Shown here one piece after another: positions 32,249 through 40,148 of a DNA stretch of 64,000 nt. Source of the stretch: Chryseobacterium sp. SORGH_AS_0447 (GTDB lineage: Bacteria > Bacteroidota > Bacteroidia > Flavobacteriales > Weeksellaceae); contig NZ_JAUTAR010000001.1 of NCBI RefSeq assembly GCF_030818695.1, positions 1,792,501 through 1,856,500 on the forward strand. Direction: 5' to 3'. The notes under the pieces were generated by a model. It searched no databases. It saw only the letters and a list, made by a program, of their open reading frames with translations, and was not told where the DNA came from. How positions within the stretch are numbered: the stretch's first letter is position 1; each line of letters opens with the position of its first letter. The position numbers and the translations under genes were made by a program.

Positions 32249-32587
32249 ATGAGCCGCCCAAATTATAAAAAGATTTATACGGATATTATTACCATGAAGT
32301 ATCCCGACAAGATGGAGGACTGTCGCAGTATACTTTCCAAATCTACCCTGAGCACGATGGATATTATTAATCTACAAAAGACGCTTTTCGGTTCGGAGAA
32401 TATTTCTGCCGGCCAGCTCAACCAACTTCACAAATCATATGACCGGCCTACGATTTTAAGTATTCTGAAATATCAGAAAGAGCACAGGCTGAACAATAGC
32501 CAGGTAGCTGAACATTTCGATCTGAGCAGGAACACTGTGGCCAAATGGAAAAAAATGTTTGACAAAGACGAAAGATCCGAACTCTAG
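32249..32587 (+). CDS. Small helix-turn-helix protein
   Basis: 112 residues ending in a clear HTH (LNNSQVAEHFDLSRNTVAKWKKMF, about 82-105), the same type as in the gene 100 bp upstream. The first 70 residues are helical and charged without a known domain. It is probably DNA-binding. The pair (31719 and 32249) may be cotranscribed. A transposase-derived regulator is possible; no catalytic DDE domain is present. Confidence 0.65.
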   Translation: MSRPNYKKIYTDIITMKYPDKMEDCRSILSKSTLSTMDIINLQKTLFGSENISAGQLNQLHKSYDRPTILSILKYQKEHRLNNSQVAEHFDLSRNTVAKWKKMFDKDERSEL

Positions 32588-32710
32588 AATCAATAGGATG
32601 GTTCACAATATGAAGTCTTTGCCTGAATCTTCAACGGTGTACTCTTTCTAATTTAGTTTTCTCACTACTTAAAAATTACTTTTCAGATTTTATTGTGCTG
32701 ACACTATGGG

Positions 32711-33067
32711 TCAATAGCTTTCAATAAGAGTCTTATACCGGTCATATGCTACATTTCCCATTTTTTCTCTAATATAGTCCGTCTCAGTGATGTTTCTTTT
32801 CTTCTGAATGAACCGGATAAATGAAAACGTCTTTTGGCATTCTTCAAAGCCTTTCAGCTGCATCGTATTTCTTGCATGATCATCCGTCATTTCATTCAGC
32901 CATTCTTCGTAGTGGTCCGTTGAAACATTTAATTGAAGATCATAATACAGGTAAACAGCATTACTGTAAGAAATCCGTAGGGTATGGTATTCTTTATTTT
33001 CTTCAGAAAGATATTTTATAAAAAATTCCTGTTGTGTATGGTGTAAAGGGTGTTTTGGATTGATCAT
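32711..33067 (-). CDS. Hypothetical small soluble protein
   Basis: 118 residues, mostly alpha-helical by composition, rich in aromatic and charged residues (HPLHHTQQEFFIKYLSEENKE near the start, NITETDYIREKMG near the end). No signal peptide, membrane segment or known motif is seen. It is convergent with the HTH gene. It codes in a well-balanced way without in-frame rare features, so it is probably a real gene, but nothing can be said of function. Confidence 0.6.
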   Translation of the reverse strand: MINPKHPLHHTQQEFFIKYLSEENKEYHTLRISYSNAVYLYYDLQLNVSTDHYEEWLNEMTDDHARNTMQLKGFEECQKTFSFIRFIQKKRNITETDYIREKMGNVAYDRYKTLIESY

Positions 33068-33574
33068 GGTAGTTTAGTTTTTACTTGTTTATTATGTATT
33101 TGATTTATTTCTTACTTCATGAGTAAAGTTTTGCGAAAATATTGATTCTATAAATGAAAACTGACTAATATTAATAGATAAAATTATATACCGTAATTAT
33201 TTAATTCTAATAGATAAAACGACACAAATGATCATTTAACTCTAATATTATGATATGCTTTTTCACATTAAAATATAAGAAGACTCGATTGTGGAATCTA
33301 TCTTTGTAAATAGTACGATTAATTTAGGGTCGGATCATTAAAAGAGCAACTTTGTTCTATGTTTTAAAAAGGATTAAAAATTTGCTGATTTTTCACTTCT
33401 TCTCCGGTGGATAACAAATGATAAACTCCTAGTAGCCATACATTATTCATGCCGAATGTCGTTTTTAGATCCAGATCCCTAATATTTCAATAAAATATCA
33501 TGAAACTTATTATTTAATTTGAAATCATAATACAGTAAAATTAGTGTAGATTTATCGTAAACTTTAATCAGGAA
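33068..33574. other. Intergenic region, nothing recognised
   Basis: About 510 bp of AT-rich divergent intergenic DNA between the minus-strand hypothetical gene and the AraC regulator. No clear promoter, repeat or small gene. Confidence 0.5.
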
Positions 33575-34390
33575 ATGATACAGCTGCCGAAGGGACAATT
33601 TTACGGTGAAACCAATTTTAAAAGAAACGTGAATTCGCTAACGCTTACGGATACCGTCTATATCCATGATTTTGTAGACTGGCACTATCATGAGACGCCT
33701 TATTTTACTTTTCTGTTAGAGGGTGGTCTGATCGAAGGCTATAAAAAGGACAGGAAGAATTTCACGGCAGGGAATATTTTATTCCATAACTGGGATGAGT
33801 GCCATTATAACCATAAGCCTACTAAAACCGCCAGGGGATTTCATCTTGAAATAGAACCGGAATTTTTAAAAAATTATAAGGTCTCTCTACTTAACCGTCA
33901 GGGAAATCACACGCTGCAGAATCCATTGCTGACGATTTTATTTTACCGGTTGTTAACCGAAAGTAAATCCAAAGACCCGCTGAGCGAAATGGTTATTGAA
34001 TCTTCGGTACTCGAAATTGTATCGGTTTTAAATAATGAAACGGTGCTTGACGAAAAGCATATACCGCGATGGGTAAACCAGGTAAAGGAAATCCTGCATG
34101 AAAATGACAGTGCTGCATTAAATCTCAAAGAGATTGCCAATATTCTGACCATTCACCCAGTTCATTTGTCCAGGAGTTTCAAAAAATACTTTCACTGTAC
34201 TTTGGGAGAATATATAAGGAGAATAAAAATCGAGAAGGCAGCACTCGGTGTCCTCAACAGCGATCAGTCGTTGACTGCCATTGCCCATGAATGCGGGTTT
34301 GCCGACCAAAGTCATTTTATCAAAATGTTTAAAAACTATCTGCGGATGAATCCGTCTCTTTTTAAGAAAATACAAAAAGCTAAATGTTAA
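33575..34390 (+). CDS. AraC-family transcriptional regulator
   Basis: 271 residues. The N-terminal cupin-like half contains VDWHYHETPYFTFLLEGG (about 34-51), the usual AraC sensor fold. The C-terminal HTH_18 domain (about 170-268) has two helix-turn-helix units: LKEIANILTIHPVHLSRSFKK and LTAIAHECGFADQSHFIKMF. It is followed after 62 bp by a secreted serine hydrolase gene on the same strand, which is a plausible target or operon partner. The inducing ligand is unknown. Confidence 0.93.
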   Translation: MIQLPKGQFYGETNFKRNVNSLTLTDTVYIHDFVDWHYHETPYFTFLLEGGLIEGYKKDRKNFTAGNILFHNWDECHYNHKPTKTARGFHLEIEPEFLKNYKVSLLNRQGNHTLQNPLLTILFYRLLTESKSKDPLSEMVIESSVLEIVSVLNNETVLDEKHIPRWVNQVKEILHENDSAALNLKEIANILTIHPVHLSRSFKKYFHCTLGEYIRRIKIEKAALGVLNSDQSLTAIAHECGFADQSHFIKMFKNYLRMNPSLFKKIQKAKC

Positions 34391-34452
34391 TCTGATCCTA
34401 TTTTTTCTGAAAGGTTTACAGGAACTTTGTCCGGTCTATAAATTAATTTCTT

Positions 34453-36093
34453 GTGAAAAATATAATCCTGATTGCCTGCTTATCGTTTATCTCTATTCTG
34501 AATGCGCACAGCCGAAATCTTTCATTAAAACAGGATTCGGATAGCCTGTATGCTGCAAATGTTGGAAAGATTCTGTTTCTTCCGTCTTTTAAAAATCTCA
34601 ATCAGATCACAAAGAATGATGTTATAAGCCGGTATACTTTTACTCCCAAAAGTGATCTTTCTTTTATTGCATTTTTTGAGAAGCCGCTTACAGCGTACAC
34701 TTCCTCGCTAAGTCTTGATGTAAAAAGGGATTCTCTGTTTAAGATCTCAAATTATCAGTTTGCTGTATGGGTGGACGATAAAGAAATATACCGAAGCAAT
34801 CTTCTACCAGGAGCACCTCAGCGGAAGGTACAGGATACGGCACTGATTCTTAACAGGCCGTTGATTGACAATAAAAACGGGCAGGGTTCCTGGAGCGAAT
34901 CCTTCTGGAACCGGTTTATGAATAACGGCGGGGAAAATGCACTGCAGGACGGCCTTCATCATCTGCGTCTGGAAATCCGTCCGTATGTAAACAGGCAGAA
35001 TCAGATAAAAACCGGTCCGGTGATGGCAAGCGGCGAACTGATCTTACAGGTATCCCGGCATCCTGTAATCGATATCCGTCACATTGCATTGAATGCGCCC
35101 AAGCCTTACGACGGATTCCCGGTGTCTTCAAAAAAGTTTGACACAGCAAAAATAAAACAGCTGAAAGGGCTGATCGATGAGGGAATATTCAAACGGATCA
35201 ACAGTATTGTGGTTATTAACGGAGGGAAACTTCAGATTGAAGAATATTTTAACGGCGAAGACCGAAATACCCTCCATGATCCCAGATCAGTTGGAAAATC
35301 TTTTGTTTCTACCCTGATGGGAATAGCTATCGGGAACAAAATCATTGAAAACGAAGATCAGAAGCTCAGCACTTTTTACGATTTTAAAAACAATCAGTAT
35401 GCTAATGACAAGGGTGAGGCGACAATTAAAGAACTTTTAACGATGTCCTCCGGATTTAACGGCAACGACGATGATCCTGAATCTCCCGGAAATGAGGAAA
35501 AAATGTATCCGATAAATAACTGGACGGAATTTGTACTGAACCTGCCATACGATCCTGCTTTAAAGAACAGATGGCATTATTTTACGGCTGGTACGGTCCT
35601 GCTCGGTGATCTCCTGAACCGGTCAGTTCCCGGAGGATTGGAAAAGTTTGCAGATGAAAAACTCTTCAGTTCGTTAAATATTAAAAATTACCGCTGGGAA
35701 TATACCCCGCAACAGGTTCCCAACACGGCCGGCGGAATCCGGATGAACGCGCTGGATTTTGCAAAATACGGGCAGCTCTACAAAAACAACGGCCTTTGGA
35801 ATAAAAAACGGATCATTCCCGAATCCTGGGTTAAAAAAACGCTGACCCGGCAGGTAATGATTCCGGAGAGAAAAGAGGAATACTACAGCTACCTTTTCTG
35901 GAATAAAAAATTTAACGCAAAGGGTAGGGGAGTGGAAGCTTTTTACTGTGCAGGAAACGGAGGCAATTATATCATCATCCTTAAAGATCTTCCTGTTGTC
36001 GTGGTTATCACAGCAAGCGCATACGGCCAGACCTATGCCCATACCCAGGTTACAGAAATCATAGAAAACTATATTCTCCCAGCTATTCTTTAA
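34453..36093 (+). CDS. Two-domain secreted serine hydrolase
   Basis: 546 residues; the frame starts with GTG at 34453 and gives a signal peptide (KNIILIACLSFISILNA). Residues 30-210 form an N-terminal beta-rich domain I do not recognise. Residues 235-546 are a beta-lactamase-related serine hydrolase with SxxK (S279-V-G-K282) and a late AGNGGNY motif (about 507). The second motif reads HYFTAGTVLLG, so the usual YxN is YFT. That is unusual but is known to vary in the family. It lies 62 bp after the AraC gene. Esterase or peptidase activity on cell-wall or secondary substrates is possible. Confidence 0.85.
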   Translation: MKNIILIACLSFISILNAHSRNLSLKQDSDSLYAANVGKILFLPSFKNLNQITKNDVISRYTFTPKSDLSFIAFFEKPLTAYTSSLSLDVKRDSLFKISNYQFAVWVDDKEIYRSNLLPGAPQRKVQDTALILNRPLIDNKNGQGSWSESFWNRFMNNGGENALQDGLHHLRLEIRPYVNRQNQIKTGPVMASGELILQVSRHPVIDIRHIALNAPKPYDGFPVSSKKFDTAKIKQLKGLIDEGIFKRINSIVVINGGKLQIEEYFNGEDRNTLHDPRSVGKSFVSTLMGIAIGNKIIENEDQKLSTFYDFKNNQYANDKGEATIKELLTMSSGFNGNDDDPESPGNEEKMYPINNWTEFVLNLPYDPALKNRWHYFTAGTVLLGDLLNRSVPGGLEKFADEKLFSSLNIKNYRWEYTPQQVPNTAGGIRMNALDFAKYGQLYKNNGLWNKKRIIPESWVKKTLTRQVMIPERKEEYYSYLFWNKKFNAKGRGVEAFYCAGNGGNYIIILKDLPVVVVITASAYGQTYAHTQVTEIIENYILPAIL

Positions 36094-36581
36094 TAGAAAA
36101 GTTTTCAAACTATGGCATCGCAGAATCAACACAAATAAGAAATTCATTCTATCATTCTGCGATATTTTACCTTGAGGAAATTTAACTTGCAGTGCTTATT
36201 TTATTGATCCTTTCACAGTGTTTGATAAGTTTCTATTAGATTTAAATTCACGAATAAATACAATAGCAAAATTAAAAATAACATTGGATTAAAATACACC
36301 TGTTAAAACATGTGCTCTAAGCAAAGTAGAGAATAAGTAATCACCTTAAAACACAAAAATAAAATTTTCTTTTTTTCACTATTATTTCTTTAAATATCTT
36401 TTATCAGGGAGGAACTGAAACTTTCCTTCGCAGAGTACTTTTGATATTGGGAAATGTTAGGAAATTTTAACAAATTATATTAAAAATGAAAGGAGAAAAG
36501 ACTATAATACTCTACTGACGGGGAAATTTTCACTGCTGTAACCCATTGAAAATATAAATTTTATAAAAATATTTTTTTCCA

Positions 36582-36599
36582 ATATGATTATAATCATAT
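36582..36599. promoter_or_regulatory. Perfect 18-bp palindrome upstream of the paralogue pair
   Basis: atatgattataatcatat is its own reverse complement. It ends 14 bp before the -7 element, so it covers the expected -33 position, which lacks a TTG. This is the place of an activator site or an operator. Confidence 0.5.
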
Positions 36600-36613
36600 C
36601 TGTTATTTTTTTA

Positions 36614-36621
36614 TATATTTG
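36614..36621 (+). promoter_or_regulatory. -7 element of the paralogue pair
   Basis: TATATTTG matches TAnnTTTG exactly and lies 34 bp before the ATG at 36656. Confidence 0.5.
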
Positions 36622-36655
36622 TTAAAACATAATCACATTAATTAAAAAAAATTAA

Positions 36656-37555
36656 ATGAAAAAAGTTCTATTGTTTCCATTATTGGGATGTATTTTCATC
36701 GTAAAGTCCCAAGTAGGGATAAATACAAATACGCCCTCAAGTACACTGGATTTCGGAGGATCATTGGAAGGAAACTACCGTGAAATCACTGCCAATACTT
36801 CTTTATCCGCGACAGATTACCATGTATCATTTGGAGGAACTTCCGCAACGACCTTAAATTTACCTCAAATGTCTACTGCAGACGGCTCTGCATCGGATTT
36901 CCGGGGCCGGAAATATTTCGTAAAGAACAACAGCTCTGCTTCCAATCTTACGTTAGCGGCTGCTTCCGGTCAGACTATACGGATCGGGGGAAATAATGCA
37001 ACTAACAATTCGTATATTTTATCTCCCGGTGTACTGGGTATCTTTACCGCCAATGCGACCAACGGCTGGGATCTTGATCTTGCGGTAAATACCATTCCCG
37101 ATACAAGCTGGAAGATTACAGACAATGCTTTCAACGGTACCTTAAATTCAGCACAGGCGATCGCCGGTAATAATTATCAGGTTATCACGGGAAGCAGTGT
37201 AACGGTTACTGTACCCGGCGGGTATAACGAATCTATTGTTACACTCAATTTTGACGGGTGGGGCCATACTTTCTATTCAGGAGTATCGATGGGTTCACTG
37301 AGATTTCAGATCGCTCAGAGCGGTACCTCTTCCAATGTGTATACTTCAACCACAATGACTTCCTGGACAGCACCGGTTAATTCAGGGGGCTATTACAGAT
37401 TTACTTTTCCGGCAGCCTATTCTATTTCTAATTTAGTTCCGGGGACATATACTTTCAATTTGCAGGTTATTAGAGAAGGCGAAGTAGGGGCCGCACCAAA
37501 TGAAGTTGTTGTTTGGGGAATCCAGAGCAGAGCGGAAGTATACAGTAAGAATTAA
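36656..37555 (+). CDS. Secreted protein, tandem paralogue 1
   Basis: 299 residues with a signal peptide (MKKVLLFPLLGCIFIVKSQ). The mature start VGINTNTPSSTLDF is a common lead-in of flavobacterial surface proteins. The first half (about 20-150), with the segment DFRGRKYFVKNNSS and a WDLDLAVNTIPDTSW boundary, is almost identical to the next gene; the second half (160-299) is beta-rich and more divergent. No enzyme motif is seen and no T9SS sorting domain is present. A tandem duplication is evident. Function unknown, probably extracellular or outer-surface. Confidence 0.82.
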   Translation: MKKVLLFPLLGCIFIVKSQVGINTNTPSSTLDFGGSLEGNYREITANTSLSATDYHVSFGGTSATTLNLPQMSTADGSASDFRGRKYFVKNNSSASNLTLAAASGQTIRIGGNNATNNSYILSPGVLGIFTANATNGWDLDLAVNTIPDTSWKITDNAFNGTLNSAQAIAGNNYQVITGSSVTVTVPGGYNESIVTLNFDGWGHTFYSGVSMGSLRFQIAQSGTSSNVYTSTTMTSWTAPVNSGGYYRFTFPAAYSISNLVPGTYTFNLQVIREGEVGAAPNEVVVWGIQSRAEVYSKN

Positions 37556-37626
37556 TTCATATTATCCAATAGAGTCAATTGCATACATGAACTGAATTAC
37601 AAATCCAATTATTAAAATATATCTAA

Positions 37627-38529
37627 ATGAGAAAAAAAATACTTTTATTGCCAATTTTAGGGATTATTTGCACAGCCAATGCGCAAGTCGGAATAAATAC
37701 CAATACCCCTTCAAGCACACTTGATTTCAGAGGGTCTTTGGAGGGAAATTATCGTGAAGTTACCGCTGATGCTACTTTATCGGCTACAGATTACCATGTA
37801 TCGTTTGCAGGAACTGCCACAGCAACCCTGGGCTTACCTCAGATGTCTACGGCAGATGGCTCTTCATCGGATTTCCGGGGCCGGAAATATTTTGTAAAGA
37901 ACAACAGTTCTACCTCCAATCTTACTTTAGCGGCTGCTTCCGGACAGACCATGCGGATCGGAGGAAGTAATACGGCCAACAATACCTATATTTTATCTCC
38001 CGGCGTACTGGGAATCTTTACCGCCAATGCAACCAACGGCTGGGATCTTGATCTGGCGGTAAATACCATTCCGGATACAAGCTGGAAGATTACCAACAAC
38101 GCTTTTAACGGCACTCTCAATTCAGTACAAGCTATATCTACCGGCAATACGTATCAGACAGTGGATGGGACCAGCTTAACGGTTACTGTTCCTACAGGGT
38201 ATAATCAATCCATTGTCATGCTTAATTTTAACGGATGGGGAGATGTTGATCCGGGAGGCGTATCGATGGGGTCGCTGAGATTTCAGATTGCTCAGACCGG
38301 AACAGCCACCGCAACGTATACCTCTACTACAATGACATCATGGTCGTTTCCTGTGACCGGAGCAAGGACAAGATATACTTTTCCTGCGGCTTACTCTATT
38401 TCTAATTTAGCCCCGGGAACGTATACCTTCAATTTGCAGGTTGTAAGAGAAGGGGAAACGGGCACCGCTCCCAACGCAGTGAATGTGTGGGGCGTTCAGA
38501 GTACAGCGAAGGTGTATAATAGAAATTAA
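37627..38529 (+). CDS. Secreted protein, tandem paralogue 2
   Basis: 300 residues, closely similar to the preceding protein over the whole length: signal peptide to NAQVGINT, the same DFRGRKYFVKNNSS and PDTSWKITNNAFNGTLNS segments, and a matching C-terminal half (SMGSLRFQIAQTGT). It follows by 71 bp without an obvious promoter and is followed by a strong terminator, so the two form one transcription unit. Differences cluster in the C-terminal half (about 155-260), where ligand contact might lie. Confidence 0.82.
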   Translation: MRKKILLLPILGIICTANAQVGINTNTPSSTLDFRGSLEGNYREVTADATLSATDYHVSFAGTATATLGLPQMSTADGSSSDFRGRKYFVKNNSSTSNLTLAAASGQTMRIGGSNTANNTYILSPGVLGIFTANATNGWDLDLAVNTIPDTSWKITNNAFNGTLNSVQAISTGNTYQTVDGTSLTVTVPTGYNQSIVMLNFNGWGDVDPGGVSMGSLRFQIAQTGTATATYTSTTMTSWSFPVTGARTRYTFPAAYSISNLAPGTYTFNLQVVREGETGTAPNAVNVWGVQSTAKVYNRN

Positions 38530-38583
38530 GGTAAGTTTCAGTTTTGTAGTGTATGTTTATACGAAAAGCAGAACAGTATATTG

Positions 38584-38617
38584 AGGCCGTTTAACCAATC
38601 GTTGAAACGGCCTTTTT
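38584..38617 (+). terminator. Rho-independent terminator of the paralogue operon
   Basis: aggccgttt (38584-38592) and aaacggcct (38605-38613) form a 9-bp stem with a 12-base loop, followed by TTTT. Confidence 0.85.
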
Positions 38618-38720
38618 ATTATATTTAATTATGATAATCGAATAAATATTCAGTTCCGATAAACGGAAAGACTTTGTGAGATCGTCATCATCTCTCATTT
38701 GTAATATGCCCTATTTAAAT

Positions 38721-39092
38721 TTAAATGGAAGAATTTGCTTTCATCCCGGAAATAATCCGTTTTCTGTGGGTAATTCCCCATTCTGCTATGGTGTTGGTAA
38801 GCTGTTTTAGCGTTTCTCCGTATTCCGTGATCTGATATTCTACAGCGACAGGAGCGGTATTTAAAACAGTACGCGTAATCAGCTCGTTTATTTCGAGGTC
38901 TTTCAGTTCACGGCTCAGCATTTTGCCGGAAATACCTTTCACATCTCTCAGAAGTTCGGAATAGCGCATGGGCTGATAACATAAACATGCAATAATGGAC
39001 ATTTTCCATTTTCCGTTTAAAATTTCCATCGTATCGTGAATGGCCAGTAATTTCTGGCTGCAGTCTTTTATTAAATCAAATTCTTGTTTCAT
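38721..39092 (-). CDS. HxlR-family regulator
   Basis: 123 residues with the HxlR winged-helix pattern: LNGKWKMSIIACL (about 25-37), RYSELLRDVKGISGKMLSRELKDLE (about 43-67) and the wing VEYQITEYGE (about 83-92). Cysteines at 11, 37 and 39 could sense thiol-reactive or quinone-like compounds, as in known HxlR regulators, but that is inference. It is divergent from a nitroreductase gene, the usual arrangement in which HxlR represses its neighbour. Direct repeats in the shared intergenic region are candidate operators. Confidence 0.92.
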   Translation of the reverse strand: MKQEFDLIKDCSQKLLAIHDTMEILNGKWKMSIIACLCYQPMRYSELLRDVKGISGKMLSRELKDLEINELITRTVLNTAPVAVEYQITEYGETLKQLTNTIAEWGITHRKRIISGMKANSSI

Positions 39093-39099
39093 CGTATTT

Positions 39100-39145
39100 C
39101 ACTTGGTTACTCTAATGTCACTATAACTTTTTGTCACCAGGTTAC
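39100..39145. promoter_or_regulatory. Direct repeats, candidate HxlR operator
   Basis: cacttggttac (39100-39110) and caccaggttac (39135-39145) share CACNNGGTTAC, 35 bp apart, between the divergent HxlR and nitroreductase genes. The second copy lies at the -33 region of the nitroreductase promoter. Confidence 0.4.
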
Positions 39146-39165
39146 AAAAGTACACATTGAAACTT

Positions 39166-39173
39166 TAACTTTG
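39166..39173 (+). promoter_or_regulatory. -7 element of the nitroreductase gene
   Basis: TAACTTTG fits TAnnTTTG and lies 27 bp before the ATG. Confidence 0.45.
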
Positions 39174-39200
39174 CCAATTCAATAGGTAAATAATCAAAAA

Positions 39201-39830
39201 ATGGAATTAATCAAGAATCTAAACTGGCGTTATGCCGTTAAGAAATACACGGATGAACTGGTAAGTGAAGAGAAAATAGACCGTATTATCGAAGCGGTTA
39301 ACCTCACTGCTTCATCATGTGGAATACAGCCTTATCGGATTTATGTAATATCAAATCCGGAGATCAGGGAAAAGTTGGGAGAAGGATCCTTCAATACACA
39401 GATACGATCTTCTTCCCACCTGTTGGTTTTTGCAGGATTCAATGAGATCACCGCGGATTATATCGCAGATTATATTGCAATGGTTGAGCAGGAGCGAAAT
39501 TTGGAAAAAGGGTCTTTAAACATGCTGAGAGACACGATCACAGAATATTTTTCACCGCAGAGCAGAGAGCAGAATATCATTTGGTCGGATAAACAAGCGT
39601 ACATCGGCCTGGGCACTGCCCTGATCGCCGCTGCAGAGCTTAAAGTGGACGCCACCCCTATGGAAGGCTTTGATCCGAAATTATTCGATGAAGTTCTAGG
39701 GCTGTCTGAAAAGAATCTGCATGCTTCCGTAATTGTTTCTTTAGGCTACAGGGATATTGCTAACGATTATCTTGCGATGGCACCGAAAGTCCGCCTGCCG
39801 ATTGATGAATTTTCTACGAGAATAAATTAG
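39201..39830 (+). CDS. NAD(P)H-dependent nitroreductase family protein
   Basis: 209 residues of the FMN-dependent nitroreductase fold. The start MELIKNLNWRYAVKKYT is the usual RxSxRxY-like FMN phosphate contact region in NfsB-type enzymes. Further family features are SSCGIQPYRIYVI (about 38-50), QAYIGLGTALIAAAEL (about 132-147) and the GYRD near 190. It likely reduces nitro, quinone or related compounds with FMN. Divergent from HxlR, which probably controls it. A strong terminator follows. Confidence 0.9.
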   Translation: MELIKNLNWRYAVKKYTDELVSEEKIDRIIEAVNLTASSCGIQPYRIYVISNPEIREKLGEGSFNTQIRSSSHLLVFAGFNEITADYIADYIAMVEQERNLEKGSLNMLRDTITEYFSPQSREQNIIWSDKQAYIGLGTALIAAAELKVDATPMEGFDPKLFDEVLGLSEKNLHASVIVSLGYRDIANDYLAMAPKVRLPIDEFSTRIN

Positions 39831-39877
39831 AAGATCAGACATAAGCTCTTTGCTTAACTTGTTGTTAGATAGAAATA

Positions 39878-39910
39878 AAAAAGATACGGATCTTAGATCC
39901 GTATCTTTTT
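39878..39910 (+). terminator. Rho-independent terminator of the nitroreductase gene
   Basis: aagatacggatc and gatccgtatctt form a 12-bp stem with a 3-base loop, extended by the A and T runs, ending in five Ts. The A-run on the other side makes it usable in both directions. Confidence 0.85.
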
Positions 39911-40148
39911 AGCATTTAATAAATAAGACCATAATCACAATGGTGTCTTTCCAAAAAATTATTTCTTTTTTTTAAAACCGATCTTCCTTTGGAATAGATT
40001 TATCGAGCCTGATTAGATATGGACTTTTCAAAAGAAGCAGGATTGAAACTTTTCTATCATTGTTTATTCTGATATCCCAGTTATCAGGAAAGAAAACTCA
40101 TAACGGAGTCTCTTTCTCGGCATGCTTTCAATGTAGGTTCCGTTTTAC

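Larger units (their letters stand above)
36094..36655. other. Intergenic region with promoter of the tandem paralogues
   Basis: About 560 bp; AT-rich, without a gene. Its last 80 bp hold an 18-bp palindrome and a -7 element, both listed separately. Confidence 0.55.
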
